Counted from the first letter of the stretch, positions 1 through 6,900 are shown. The stretch is 8,829 nucleotides of DNA from Altererythrobacter sp. (GCA_024636575.1 JAGXGU010000170.1:1-8829); one strand, 5' to 3'. Numbers and translations: made by a program. Notes: generated from the letters alone by a model not told the origin.

Positions 1-1
1 A

Positions 2-1114
2 GCGGAAGCCGATATCGTCCGGCATATCTTCAATCGCTATGCTGATCTCGGCTCAGGCCAGCCGCTGCTTGATGAACTGCGCGAACAGGGGATCCGGACC
101 AAGCGGCGTGTTCACAAGGATGGTTCTGTTCGCGGCGATATCCCGTTCACGCGAGGTTCGCTGTTTCACCTGCTCAAGAACCGCATCTACCGCGGCGAGA
201 TGGTGCACAAGGGCAGCGCATCGCCAGGTGAACACGAGGGGATCATCGAGGACGACCTGTGGGCTCGTGTCCAACTCCGCATCGCTGAGAACACAGTCGA
301 TCGAAAGCTGCGGCGCAACGCAAAGGAAGCCAGCTTGCTTGCTGGGATCATCCGCGATGGGCTGGGGCGCAAGATGACCCCAAGTCACACAGCTCGCAGC
401 GGCAAGCGCTACCGATATTACGTTACCCATCCATCAGCGATCGCCGACGAGAACCCTGCCTGGCGATTACCAGCGCACGATATCGAGAAGCGCGCGGTGG
501 GAATGCTGGTTACCTATCTCTCGGATCAATCTATGATCCGCAATCTGCTCGGTTCCGATGACGCAGGGAGACTGGCCGCCGCCATTACGCGGTGCCAGCG
601 TATTGCGGAGCAGGTCACTGCCAGCACGTTCCATCGCCGAACCAAGGTGCCTGCCTTGATCGAGCAAGTGGATGTTGACGATCGGGAGATCAGGATCGTG
701 CTGTCTGTGCCAGGCTTTTCCGAAATCCTCGGGATAGAAATTTCGTCAGACAAATTAGAGCCAGTCAGCGTTCCGATTGCCCATGTTCGCAAGGGCAAGG
801 AAGTGAAGCTTGTCATCTCGGAGCATGCCGAAGACGAGCGCGACGAAGCGCTGGTTTCATTGCTGCGGGATGCGATGGCAATCAGAAAGGAAGTGCTTTC
901 CACCCGGAACAGCACCATTGCAGAGATCGCGGCATCAAGCGGACGGTGCCGCAAGAGAATGGGCCGGTTGTTTCGGCTCTCCTGGATCGCACCGGAAATC
1001 GTAGATGCGATCCTGGCCGGAAGGCAGCCTCAGTCTCTCAGCCCCAATGCCCTTCTCTCGGCCGACTTGCCACTGGACTGGCAGGGCCAGAAGTCTGCAC
1101 TCGGCTTCATCTGA
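2..1114 (+). CDS. Large serine recombinase, C-terminal part (5' end outside window)
   Basis: This is a site-specific DNA recombinase of the resolvase/invertase superfamily, of the kind that integrates and excises mobile elements. The reading frame is open from base 2 to the TGA at 1112-1114, about 370 residues, so the N-terminal catalytic serine domain lies outside the window. The visible part starts inside the Recombinase domain: a helix-rich stretch (IFNRYADLGSG, then LFHLLKNRIYRGEMVHKG) typical of DNA-binding linker regions in this family. Next comes a beta-ribbon-like segment (GRKMTPSHT, GKRYRYYVTH) that lacks the Cys pairs of the usual zinc ribbon, as in an alphaproteobacterial subfamily. 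The C-terminus has a helix-turn-helix-like region (IAEIAASSGRCRKRMGRLFRLSWIAPEIVDAILAGRQP) and ends with LPLDWQGQKSALGF, which looks like the natural family end. The first internal ATG (200) is not the real start. The gene points toward a tRNA gene 190 bp away, suggesting the edge of an integrated element. The family call is firm; the link to that tRNA is inference. Confidence 0.9.
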   Translation, partial: AEADIVRHIFNRYADLGSGQPLLDELREQGIRTKRRVHKDGSVRGDIPFTRGSLFHLLKNRIYRGEMVHKGSASPGEHEGIIEDDLWARVQLRIAENTVDRKLRRNAKEASLLAGIIRDGLGRKMTPSHTARSGKRYRYYVTHPSAIADENPAWRLPAHDIEKRAVGMLVTYLSDQSMIRNLLGSDDAGRLAAAITRCQRIAEQVTASTFHRRTKVPALIEQVDVDDREIRIVLSVPGFSEILGIEISSDKLEPVSVPIAHVRKGKEVKLVISEHAEDERDEALVSLLRDAMAIRKEVLSTRNSTIAEIAASSGRCRKRMGRLFRLSWIAPEIVDAILAGRQPQSLSPNALLSADLPLDWQGQKSALGFI

Positions 1115-1300
1115 CCCATGCCAAGTGGGGTCTGGAAATTGGCCTCCTGAGACTGCGGCCGAAAATCCCGCACAAACGCTCTGGTCCACCGGTCTCAAGA
1201 CCCCACCAGAATTGTTGCCCGCTCCAAAGGCCGCAGAAAGGCGGGCCTCACAGCCGCTCATGCGCGAGCGCACCAAAAGTCTGGCGATTTTGGGAGTGAG
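1115..1300. other. Gap between recombinase and tRNA-Thr, possible element boundary
   Basis: I see no convincing gene here. The frames that stay open give low-complexity, Arg-, Ser- and Pro-rich translations without recognisable motifs. The stretch holds an exact 9-bp inverted repeat (GTGGGGTCT at 1125-1133 and AGACCCCAC at 1198-1206). It also holds a small palindrome GGTCT-CA-AGACC (1191-1202) and a CCAAAA/TTTTGG hairpin (1273-1278 with 1288-1293), which sits just downstream of the minus-strand tRNA and could be a weak terminator. If the recombinase belongs to an element integrated at the tRNA, an attachment junction would lie here or in the tRNA 3' end. No second copy of the tRNA end occurs in the window. 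Confidence 0.4.
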
Positions 1301-1376
1301 TGGTGCCGCTTAGAGGATTCGAACCTCTGACCCCATCATTACGAATGATGTGCTCTACCGACTGAGCTAAAGCGGC
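1301..1376 (-). tRNA. tRNA-Thr, anticodon CGT, CCA encoded
   Basis: The minus strand folds into a full cloverleaf. The 7-bp acceptor stem pairs GCCGCTT with AAGCGGC without mismatch. The D arm has GCTC/GAGC around loop AGTCGGTA. The anticodon stem CATCA/TGATG encloses loop TTCGTAA, giving anticodon CGT (bases 1343-1341) for threonine codon ACG. The variable loop is GGGTC, and the T arm is AGAGG/CCTCT around TTCGAAT. The discriminator base is A, and the CCA end is encoded (1303-1301). It reads as an intact, functional gene. Its 3' end faces the serine recombinase, the usual geometry for element insertion at tRNA 3' ends. The CGT isoacceptor overlaps in function with a TGT tRNA, if the genome has one. 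Confidence 0.97.
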
Positions 1377-1545
1377 GTACCAGCGCGCCGTTTTCAGGTC
1401 GCGCGATTCTGGCGGGGCAGTTTATCCCTGCTCCATCGGTCTGTGCGGCCCATTTCCCTGTTTCGACGAGTTTTACAAGGAAATATCGAAAACTGGCGCG
1501 AATTTTTGTCCGGTTGTCGCTGTAAGCCGGCAAGATCAGCGGGCC

Positions 1546-2364
1546 CTAATGGGTGAGCAGCAGCGGCAGCTTGGGGTCGGTCAGCATATCGCGCGTGACC
1601 CCGCCGAGAATGCGTTCACGCAGGCGCGAATGGCCATAGGCACCCATCACCAGATAGGCAGCGTTTCGTGCGTCGGACGCGCTCAGCAGAATATCGGCGA
1701 CGGACAATCCCTTGTCAGTGTGCAGCTCGTCGATGATCGCCTCGATCCCGTGGCGGGCAAGGTATATCGCCGCATCGGTCGGTGGCAGGTCATTACGCCC
1801 CTTTTCCTTCGTCTCCTCGACCCACAGCAAGTGAACCGCCGACGCGCGGGCAAGCATTGGCATGGCGGAGCGCAGGGCACGGGCGCTTTCTGCAGAACCA
1901 TTCCATGCAACCATGGCGGGGCGATCAAGTTGGAACCCGGCCGCGCCAGCTGGGGCGACCAAAATCGGCGCCCGCACTTCCATCGCCAAATCGGACGCCA
2001 GGATGGATGGAAAATCGACTCTCCCAGCCGGATTATGCGCACCGACAATGACGAGGTCATTCAGCGGAGCATGGCGCGCGATCTGGTCGGTTGCCCGGCC
2101 TTCGCTGCGCAGCCATTCCCATCTCACGTCTTCTACCGACAGCCCCCTTTCAAGGGTTTCCTGCACCTGATCGGCGTTTTCGCGAAAAATCGCGGCCATC
2201 TGGGCTGCCATGGTTCCATAAAGATCCCCGGCGACACCGAATTCATAGGCCACTGCCTGCAGGCAGGTCAGATGGGCATCGAATTGACGCGCGAGATCCA
2301 GAGCAATCTGCAGCCGGGCCTGCATACAATCGTCGTCATCTACATGGAGCAATATCGAACGCAT
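1546..2364 (-). CDS. Tandem-domain universal stress protein (UspA family)
   Basis: This is a cytoplasmic universal stress protein of 272 residues, twice the size of a single Usp domain. Residues 1-138 form a first, more divergent domain: the MRSILLHVDDDD start resembles the first beta strand, and LVIVGAHNPAG (104-114) sits where the nucleotide-binding motif would be. Residues 145-272 form the second domain. It ends with MGAYGHSRLRERILGGVTRDML, which matches the ATP-binding pattern G-2x-G-9x-G (G241, G244, G254), so ATP binding is likely in this half only. The frame stays open far upstream, but the start at 2364 is chosen because homology begins there and a purine-rich GGAAGGGGGA lies just before it; the upstream extension reads like non-coding sequence. 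The gene diverges from the receiver-like gene across a 354-bp gap. Tandem Usp proteins of this kind are common in stress and low-oxygen clusters. The client or exact role cannot be told from sequence. Confidence 0.9.
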   Translation of the reverse strand: MRSILLHVDDDDCMQARLQIALDLARQFDAHLTCLQAVAYEFGVAGDLYGTMAAQMAAIFRENADQVQETLERGLSVEDVRWEWLRSEGRATDQIARHAPLNDLVIVGAHNPAGRVDFPSILASDLAMEVRAPILVAPAGAAGFQLDRPAMVAWNGSAESARALRSAMPMLARASAVHLLWVEETKEKGRNDLPPTDAAIYLARHGIEAIIDELHTDKGLSVADILLSASDARNAAYLVMGAYGHSRLRERILGGVTRDMLTDPKLPLLLTH

Positions 2365-2718
2365 TTTGTCCCCCTTCCAATCCTTGCCTGCAACCCGCCC
2401 GGAATATGGTTCCCGAGGGTTCTTGGTATTTACGCAAATATACTGAACCAGTCTGCAGAAGTGTGCGTGTTTCCCGACAGCCGGGAACGGCTGGATGTTT
2501 TCCTTTGCCGTGGGCGAGGAACTGCGCGGCCGGATCGACACTCGCTGGCGATTGGCCAGATCGAACCGAAGTTGCACGCAAGCAGGCCCCGACAGCCGCA
2601 TTGCCGGGAGCATACGCGCGCAGACTGGCCCTTCCGCGACTCTACGTAGGGAAACCGTGCAGCTGCTCACGTAAGAACGGAACTGCGAATCACGCAGGAG
2701 AACAACAAGGAAACCGAG
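2365..2718. promoter_or_regulatory. Divergent regulatory region between usp and receiver-like gene
   Basis: These 354 bp hold no credible gene, although reading frames of the flanking genes run into them on both strands. They must carry promoters for both genes. Visible elements are a perfect palindrome CTACGTAG (2642-2649) followed by GGAAA, a second ACGTAAG (2669-2675) 25 bp further on, and TTTACGCAAA (2429-2438) on the usp side within an AT-rich patch (TATTTACGCAAATATACTG). The first two lie 44-77 bp before the receiver-like start and are candidates for a regulator site. I could not pick out -35/-10 boxes with confidence. Confidence 0.55.
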
Positions 2719-3078
2719 ATGCCGCAGGCACTGATTATCGAAGCCAATATGGTTGTCGGCTGTGAATTGTCGAAACGGCTGGCAGAGCTGGGCTTCGATA
2801 ATCTCGATCATGTCTGGACCGAAGAAGATGCGGTGGCCATGGCAGTGCGGCATCCGCCCGATCTGGTGGTGATTGGTGACGAAATCGACGAGGGCGACGG
2901 CGTGTCGGCAGCGCGGCGTATCTGCGAAGCGCGTGATGTTCCCGTCCTCCTGGTCACCCGCGATTCACTGCGGGTTGGTGAACGGCTGACGCAGGGTGCG
3001 GTTCTCGATGGCCCATATTCCTTCAGCAAACTGCCCGAGACCGTTTGCGCAGCGCAAAATGATTATCGTCCTGTCTGA
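2719..3078 (+). CDS. Stand-alone receiver-like protein with altered phosphorylation site
   Basis: A 119-residue protein with the size and pattern of a single response-regulator receiver domain and no output domain. The first strand QALIIEAN is followed by a helix LSKRLAELGF, then PPDLVVIGDEIDEGDG (47-61), the conserved Thr region VPVLLVT (T80) and the Lys region YSFSKLP (K104). In ordinary receivers the first strand ends in two acidic residues, but here it is E8-A9. Counting 44 residues on, as in CheY from D13 to D57, the phospho-accepting Asp position is G53, with D54 next to it. The protein may be a pseudo-receiver, or D54 may serve after a one-residue shift. The start is supported by AAGGAAA five bases upstream and AGGAG further up. 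The lactate dehydrogenase follows on the same strand, probably cotranscribed. The fold call is fairly good; loss of phosphorylation is inference. Confidence 0.75.
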   Translation: MPQALIIEANMVVGCELSKRLAELGFDNLDHVWTEEDAVAMAVRHPPDLVVIGDEIDEGDGVSAARRICEARDVPVLLVTRDSLRVGERLTQGAVLDGPYSFSKLPETVCAAQNDYRPV

Positions 3079-3120
3079 GAGCCCCATATCCATGCAATGG
3101 CGACTGGACATGACACAGTA

Positions 3121-4128
3121 ATGCGGATCGTCGTCTTCAGCGCGAAACCTTATGACCGACAGTTCATCGATCAGGCCAACCGCGCCGCTGGATGCCCGCA
3201 CCAGATCAGCTATCACGATGTCCGGCTGGACGCGCATAGTGCAGTGATCGCAAACGGCGCAGAAGCGATCTGCGCTTTTGTCAATGACGAGGTCGCCCGG
3301 CCAGCCCTTACAGTCTTGCACAGCGGCGGAACGCAGCTGGTGTGCCTGCGTAGCGCGGGGTTCAACAATGTAGATCTGGCGGCTGCGGAAGAACTGGGCA
3401 TGGCTATTGCCCGGGTGCCGGCGTATTCGCCGCATGCGGTGGCAGAACATACTATTGCGCTGCTGCTTTCCCTCGTGCGCCAGATCCACCGCGCCTATGC
3501 GCGGGTGAGGGAAGGAAACTTTGCCCTGGACGGCCTGCTGGGCTTCGATCTCGCCGGGCGCAAGGTCGGGGTCATCGGCACCGGGCAAATCGGACTTATC
3601 GTGGCGCGGATATTGGCAGGCTTCGGCTGCGAAATTCTGGGGTTTGACCCCGTTCACGATCCGCGTTTTCCGGGCCGCTATACCGGGTTCGGCGAATTGC
3701 TGGATCAGGCGGATATCATCACGCTGCATTGCCCGCTAAACCCCCGAACCCATCATTTGATCGATGAAGCTGCGATCGCGAGGATGAAACCGGGCGTCAC
3801 CATCATCAACACCAGCCGCGGGGCAGTGATCGACACGCGCGCCATCGTGGCCGCGCTCAAGTCCCGCAAGATCGGCCTGCTGGGGCTGGACGTTTACGAG
3901 GAAGAGGACGACATTTTCTTCGAGGATCTGTCCAGCCAGCCGATCATGGACGATGTCTTCGCGCGGCTGCTGACATTTCCCAATGTGCTGATTACCGGCC
4001 ACCAGGGATTTTTCACCGCCGACGCCCTGCAGGCGATTGCCGAGACCACGATTGCCAATGTGACGGCGTTTGAAAGCACCGGCGTTCCCCTTCATGCAGT
4101 GGATCTGCCGCAAGGGAAAGGCGCCTGA
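3121..4128 (+). CDS. ldhA: D-lactate dehydrogenase, fermentative type
   Basis: NAD-dependent cytoplasmic enzyme that reduces pyruvate to D-lactate and regenerates NAD when respiration is limited. It has 335 residues, about the size of E. coli LdhA. The D-2-hydroxyacid dehydrogenase fold is clear: an N-terminal catalytic half with SAGFNNVDL and the VPAYSPHAVAEH motif, the nucleotide-binding motif GTGQIG (153-158), and the catalytic triad R233 (NTSRGA), E262 (DVYEEEDDIFFED) and H294 (ITGHQGFF). The FFED stretch and GHQ-FF context point to lactate dehydrogenase rather than glycerate, formate or phosphoglycerate dehydrogenases. An in-frame ATG at 3097 would add eight residues; 3121 is preferred because MRIVVFSAKPYD aligns with the family start, though neither start has a good ribosome site. 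It lies 42 nt after the receiver-like gene, likely in one operon. Substrate is assigned by motif only. Confidence 0.88.
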   Translation: MRIVVFSAKPYDRQFIDQANRAAGCPHQISYHDVRLDAHSAVIANGAEAICAFVNDEVARPALTVLHSGGTQLVCLRSAGFNNVDLAAAEELGMAIARVPAYSPHAVAEHTIALLLSLVRQIHRAYARVREGNFALDGLLGFDLAGRKVGVIGTGQIGLIVARILAGFGCEILGFDPVHDPRFPGRYTGFGELLDQADIITLHCPLNPRTHHLIDEAAIARMKPGVTIINTSRGAVIDTRAIVAALKSRKIGLLGLDVYEEEDDIFFEDLSSQPIMDDVFARLLTFPNVLITGHQGFFTADALQAIAETTIANVTAFESTGVPLHAVDLPQGKGA

Positions 4129-4238
4129 TCAAGATCGCGGCCAGCCGCACACCTTCGGCAATCCCTTAGTGTGGTGCGCGGAGCAGGGGGTTAATTCAGG
4201 CGACCCGGCCAAAGCTGATCCCTGGGCCTGGTGCAACG

Positions 4239-4997
4239 TCAGCGCTCCACCCCGAGATATTTCTGGATCACCGAAGGGTCGTGGAGCATGTTTTCCGGCG
4301 ATCCTTCGAAAACGACTGTTCCCCTGTCGATTACACAGGCGCGGTCGATCAACGCGATCATTTCCGGGACATTCTGATCGGTCATAAGGATGCCGATGTT
4401 GCGGCGTTTCATTTCCAGGATCAGTTGCTTGATGCTGGCGACAGTCAGTGGATCGATGCCGGCAAATGGTTCGTCCAGCAACATTATCGCCGGATCGAGC
4501 GCCAGCGCCCGGGCGACTTCGCACCGCCTGCGTTCACCGCCTGACAGGGAAGTGGCGCGTGCATCGCGCAAATGTGCGATATTCAGATCGTGCAGCAATT
4601 CGTCGAGGCGCTGATTGCGGATGTCCCGGTCCGGCTCGGCGATCTCCAGCATCGCCATGACATTCTGCGCCACTGTAAGCCCCCGGAAAATGGATGGTTG
4701 TTCCGGCAGATAGCCGAGCCCCAGGATCGCGCGGCGGTAGAACGGCAGGCGGGAAATGTCCCTGCCGCGCAGCAGGATCCGGCCTGAATCGGGCTTCAGC
4801 AGGCCGAGGATGCAATAGAAACCCACACTCTTGCCTGCCCCGTCGCGGCCGAACAGGCCGACGATTTCGCCTTGTTTCACGTTCAGCGAAAGCCCGTTCA
4901 GCGCTGGCTGCTTGCGAAAGGATTTGTGCAGATCGACAACTTCCAAAGTGGCGGATTCGAATTTCCCTGATCCTGCACCCATGAATTGTCTGCCCAT
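4239..4997 (-). CDS. LptB-like ABC transporter ATP-binding protein with altered catalytic residues
   Basis: A 252-residue ABC ATPase, clearly nearest to LptB, the cytoplasmic ATPase that drives lipopolysaccharide export with LptFG. LptB-type features include GEIVGLFG before Walker A, GYLPxxxSIFRGLTV, LSGGERRRCEVARAL (signature 151-155), MLLDEPFAGIDP (Walker B, E176) and a C-terminal YLG. F104, matching the LptB phenylalanine that contacts LptFG, is kept. Several catalytic positions differ: Walker A reads GRDGAGKS (50-57) instead of GPNGAGKT; the Q-loop reads LPEQ where LptB has LPQE, placing Glu at 99; and the H-loop reads TDQN, with Gln208 for the switch His. The start at 4997 is set by GGAGG (5012-5008) ten bases upstream. 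It follows the beta-CASP nuclease gene by 38 nt, as a probable operon. No permease gene is in the window. It is probably a paralogue of the housekeeping LptB; the actual substrate is unknown. Confidence 0.85.
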   Translation of the reverse strand: MGRQFMGAGSGKFESATLEVVDLHKSFRKQPALNGLSLNVKQGEIVGLFGRDGAGKSVGFYCILGLLKPDSGRILLRGRDISRLPFYRRAILGLGYLPEQPSIFRGLTVAQNVMAMLEIAEPDRDIRNQRLDELLHDLNIAHLRDARATSLSGGERRRCEVARALALDPAIMLLDEPFAGIDPLTVASIKQLILEMKRRNIGILMTDQNVPEMIALIDRACVIDRGTVVFEGSPENMLHDPSVIQKYLGVER

Positions 4998-5007
4998 AAT
5001 CTTGCTG

Positions 5008-5012
5008 CCTCC
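5008..5012 (-). promoter_or_regulatory. Ribosome binding site of the LptB-like gene
   Basis: The minus strand reads GGAGG ten bases before the ATG at 4997. It favours this start over the second in-frame ATG at 4982, and places translation initiation inside the short gap after the nuclease stop codon. Confidence 0.7.
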
Positions 5013-5035
5013 GCACTCGCAGCTGCGGAATTGGC

Positions 5036-6640
5036 CTAACGCTTGCTGCCGTCCTGCTGCTTGCGTTTGAAGTGGGTATAGGTATCGAGCACGCGGCGCA
5101 TTTCATCAATCGCTTCCTGTCGCCGTTTTTCACTGTGTATCTTGGCGAGTTCCTGTCTCAGACTGGTGGAGAAGCGGGCATAGCTGTTCTGCCAATCCTG
5201 GCCGATGGCCTGCTGTATATCGGCGCGCCCGGTCGCGGTCCGTTTGGCCGGTTTGGCCGGTGCCAGGGCATAGGTTTCGCCGATTTCGGGAATGCAGACC
5301 GAGAGTTCGGGGCTGATCCTCTGTACCTCTCGGCGCATGGTCTCCACCGCTTCGTTTTCGCCATGCGTCAGAAACAGGCTGCCTGCGATTGGCTGGCGCT
5401 CTTCTATCCATTCGATCAACTCGCCCTGGTCGGCATGGGCGGAATAGCTGTCGATCCGCCTGATCTGCGCCCTTACCCTGACGTCTGTTCCCGATATGCG
5501 GACTGTTTCTGCGCCTTCCAGGATGACCCGGCCCAGCGCGCCCTGCGCTTGAAAGCCGACAAACAGGATCGTCGAATCCGTCCGGTGCAGATTATGCGTC
5601 AGATGGTGCCGGATCCGCCCGCCTTCGCACATGCCCGATGCGGCAAGGATAATCGCGCCTGAAACCGAATTCAGCCGGATCGATTGCGCAACATCATCGA
5701 CAAAATGGAAGGACGGATTATCGAAAATATTTACCCCGCCGGTATCTTCCAGATCGGCTGCATAGCGTTCGAAGACGCCGGTGACCCGGTTGGCCAGCGG
5801 CGAATCCACGAAAATCTGCACGCCCGCCAGAGCGCCGGACCGCGACAGATTGGCCAGATCGAGCAACAGTTCCTGGGTACGCTCGAGGGCGAAACTGGGG
5901 ATGACCAGATTGCCGCCACGCATGATCGCCGCGCGCGCCTCCACCTCCAGCAGCTTGCGCCGCCCCTCCAGCGTGATTTTTTCCCGTGCACGGTCCCCAT
6001 AGGTGGATTCGCAAATGACGAAATCGAAACCGCTCGGGCCTGAGGGATCATGATAGAATGCCTTGTTGTCAGGCCCCAGATCGCCCGAACACATGATCCG
6101 GACACCGCCGCATTCCAGTTCGACCGATGCCGACCCGAGGATATGCCCCGCGTTCCACAATCGGGCGCGAAAGCCCGGCGCGGGTTCAAGCCATTCTTCC
6201 AGCCCTGTCGTTTGGCACTGGCGCCACGCCTTCAATGCATCATCTTCGGTATATATCGGGTCGAACGGCGCGTCACCTGCGCGGTCGCGCCGCCGGTTGC
6301 GCCGCTGGGTATCGGCTTCGTGAATTCGCCCGGAATCCGCCAGCATATGTTCGAGCAGATCGGCGGTGGGCCGGGTGCACCAGATCCTGCCCTTGAAACC
6401 CTGCGCGACAAGTTTGGGCAACAGCCCGCTGTGATCGATATGGGCATGGGTCAGGATTACGGCGTCGATCTTGGCCGGGTCAAAATCGAAATCCCCTGCG
6501 TTGAGCATTTCCAGCGACCGGGAACCCTGGAACAGGCCGCAATCGACCAGTATTTCAACACCGTCATGGACAAAATGCATGCAGGACCCGGTCACCGTGC
6601 GGGCGGCACCGTGGAACCTCAGTGACAGTGATCTTGTCAT
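5036..6640 (-). CDS. Beta-CASP metallo-beta-lactamase RNase (CPSF-like)
   Basis: A 534-residue cytoplasmic zinc-dependent nuclease of the metallo-beta-lactamase/beta-CASP family, whose bacterial members cut or trim RNA (TTHA0252 type). Motifs appear in order: D33 in LVDCGLFQG, the zinc motif THAHIDH (H65, H67, D69, H70), H166 in NAGHILGSA, D187 in CSGDLG, and E211 in ESTYG. The beta-CASP motifs are D279 in VDSPLA, the histidines after GMCEGGR (H345, H346), and H402 in YSAHADQ. An RMMBL-like end has THGE (H427). All metal ligands look intact, so it should be active. Beyond about residue 460 there is a basic, helical extension of some 75 residues ending KRKQQDGSKR, not part of the core fold and possibly RNA-binding. 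The start at 6640 fits the family start (LRFHGAARTVTGSC), but its ribosome site is weak. It leads the pair with the LptB-like ATPase and diverges from the GNAT gene. The natural RNA target cannot be told. Confidence 0.92.
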   Translation of the reverse strand: MTRSLSLRFHGAARTVTGSCMHFVHDGVEILVDCGLFQGSRSLEMLNAGDFDFDPAKIDAVILTHAHIDHSGLLPKLVAQGFKGRIWCTRPTADLLEHMLADSGRIHEADTQRRNRRRDRAGDAPFDPIYTEDDALKAWRQCQTTGLEEWLEPAPGFRARLWNAGHILGSASVELECGGVRIMCSGDLGPDNKAFYHDPSGPSGFDFVICESTYGDRAREKITLEGRRKLLEVEARAAIMRGGNLVIPSFALERTQELLLDLANLSRSGALAGVQIFVDSPLANRVTGVFERYAADLEDTGGVNIFDNPSFHFVDDVAQSIRLNSVSGAIILAASGMCEGGRIRHHLTHNLHRTDSTILFVGFQAQGALGRVILEGAETVRISGTDVRVRAQIRRIDSYSAHADQGELIEWIEERQPIAGSLFLTHGENEAVETMRREVQRISPELSVCIPEIGETYALAPAKPAKRTATGRADIQQAIGQDWQNSYARFSTSLRQELAKIHSEKRRQEAIDEMRRVLDTYTHFKRKQQDGSKR

Positions 6641-6900
6641 GCAGCGGCCGCAAATGCCGCTGCGAACCTGCCGGTCGGCAGTTCATTCCCAGACCGTTTC
6701 CTGTCCATCCTGTTTTCCTTCGGTGCGCCCTGGCAAAGAGGCACGGTAGCTTGGCCGATTTCCCGCCGAGATACGGGAACACACGTAACTGCAGGCGGTG
6801 GGATGGTGCGTGTGCATGGTTGCCATTTTACGGAAGTCTACGGATGGCCCGGCCTCCAACCTCGGCGCAGACATGGCACCCTTTGAAGGGATGCACACCA
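6641..6900. promoter_or_regulatory. Divergent regulatory region between nuclease and GNAT genes
   Basis: These 260 bp hold no credible gene, although the GNAT frame stays open through them. They include an inverted repeat TTCCCG/CGGGAA with an 8-bp spacer (6760-6765 and 6774-6779), a CACGTAA element (6782-6788) similar to the one before the receiver-like gene, and a direct repeat of TACGGA (6829-6834 and 6839-6844) exactly ten bases apart. These may be regulator sites for the two divergent transcripts. No clear -35/-10 pair was identified. Confidence 0.5.

Noticed and set aside
935..1313. Several open frames on both strands across the recombinase end and the following gap
   Set aside because: They are shadows of the recombinase or of the tRNA, with no ribosome sites or recognisable motifs.
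1339..1533. Small minus-strand frame of 64 residues overlapping the tRNA
   Set aside because: It ends inside the tRNA gene, and its final residues (RFSSVGRAHHS) are a translation of the tRNA itself, a common artefact.
2365..2853. Long upstream extension of the first universal stress protein frame to an ATG at 2853
   Set aside because: The extra 163 residues are not protein-like, overlap the receiver-like gene on the other strand, and Usp homology with a good ribosome site begins at 2364.
4129..4238. Possible bidirectional terminator between the convergent lactate dehydrogenase and LptB-like genes
   Set aside because: Only imperfect short pairings (CACAC/GTGTG with a 16-nt loop) and no T-run were found; not enough to call a terminator.
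6622..6900. Extension of the GNAT frame to an ATG at 6622
   Set aside because: It would overlap the start of the divergent nuclease gene, the translation is unlike any protein start, and the ATG at 6901 has a well-spaced ribosome site.
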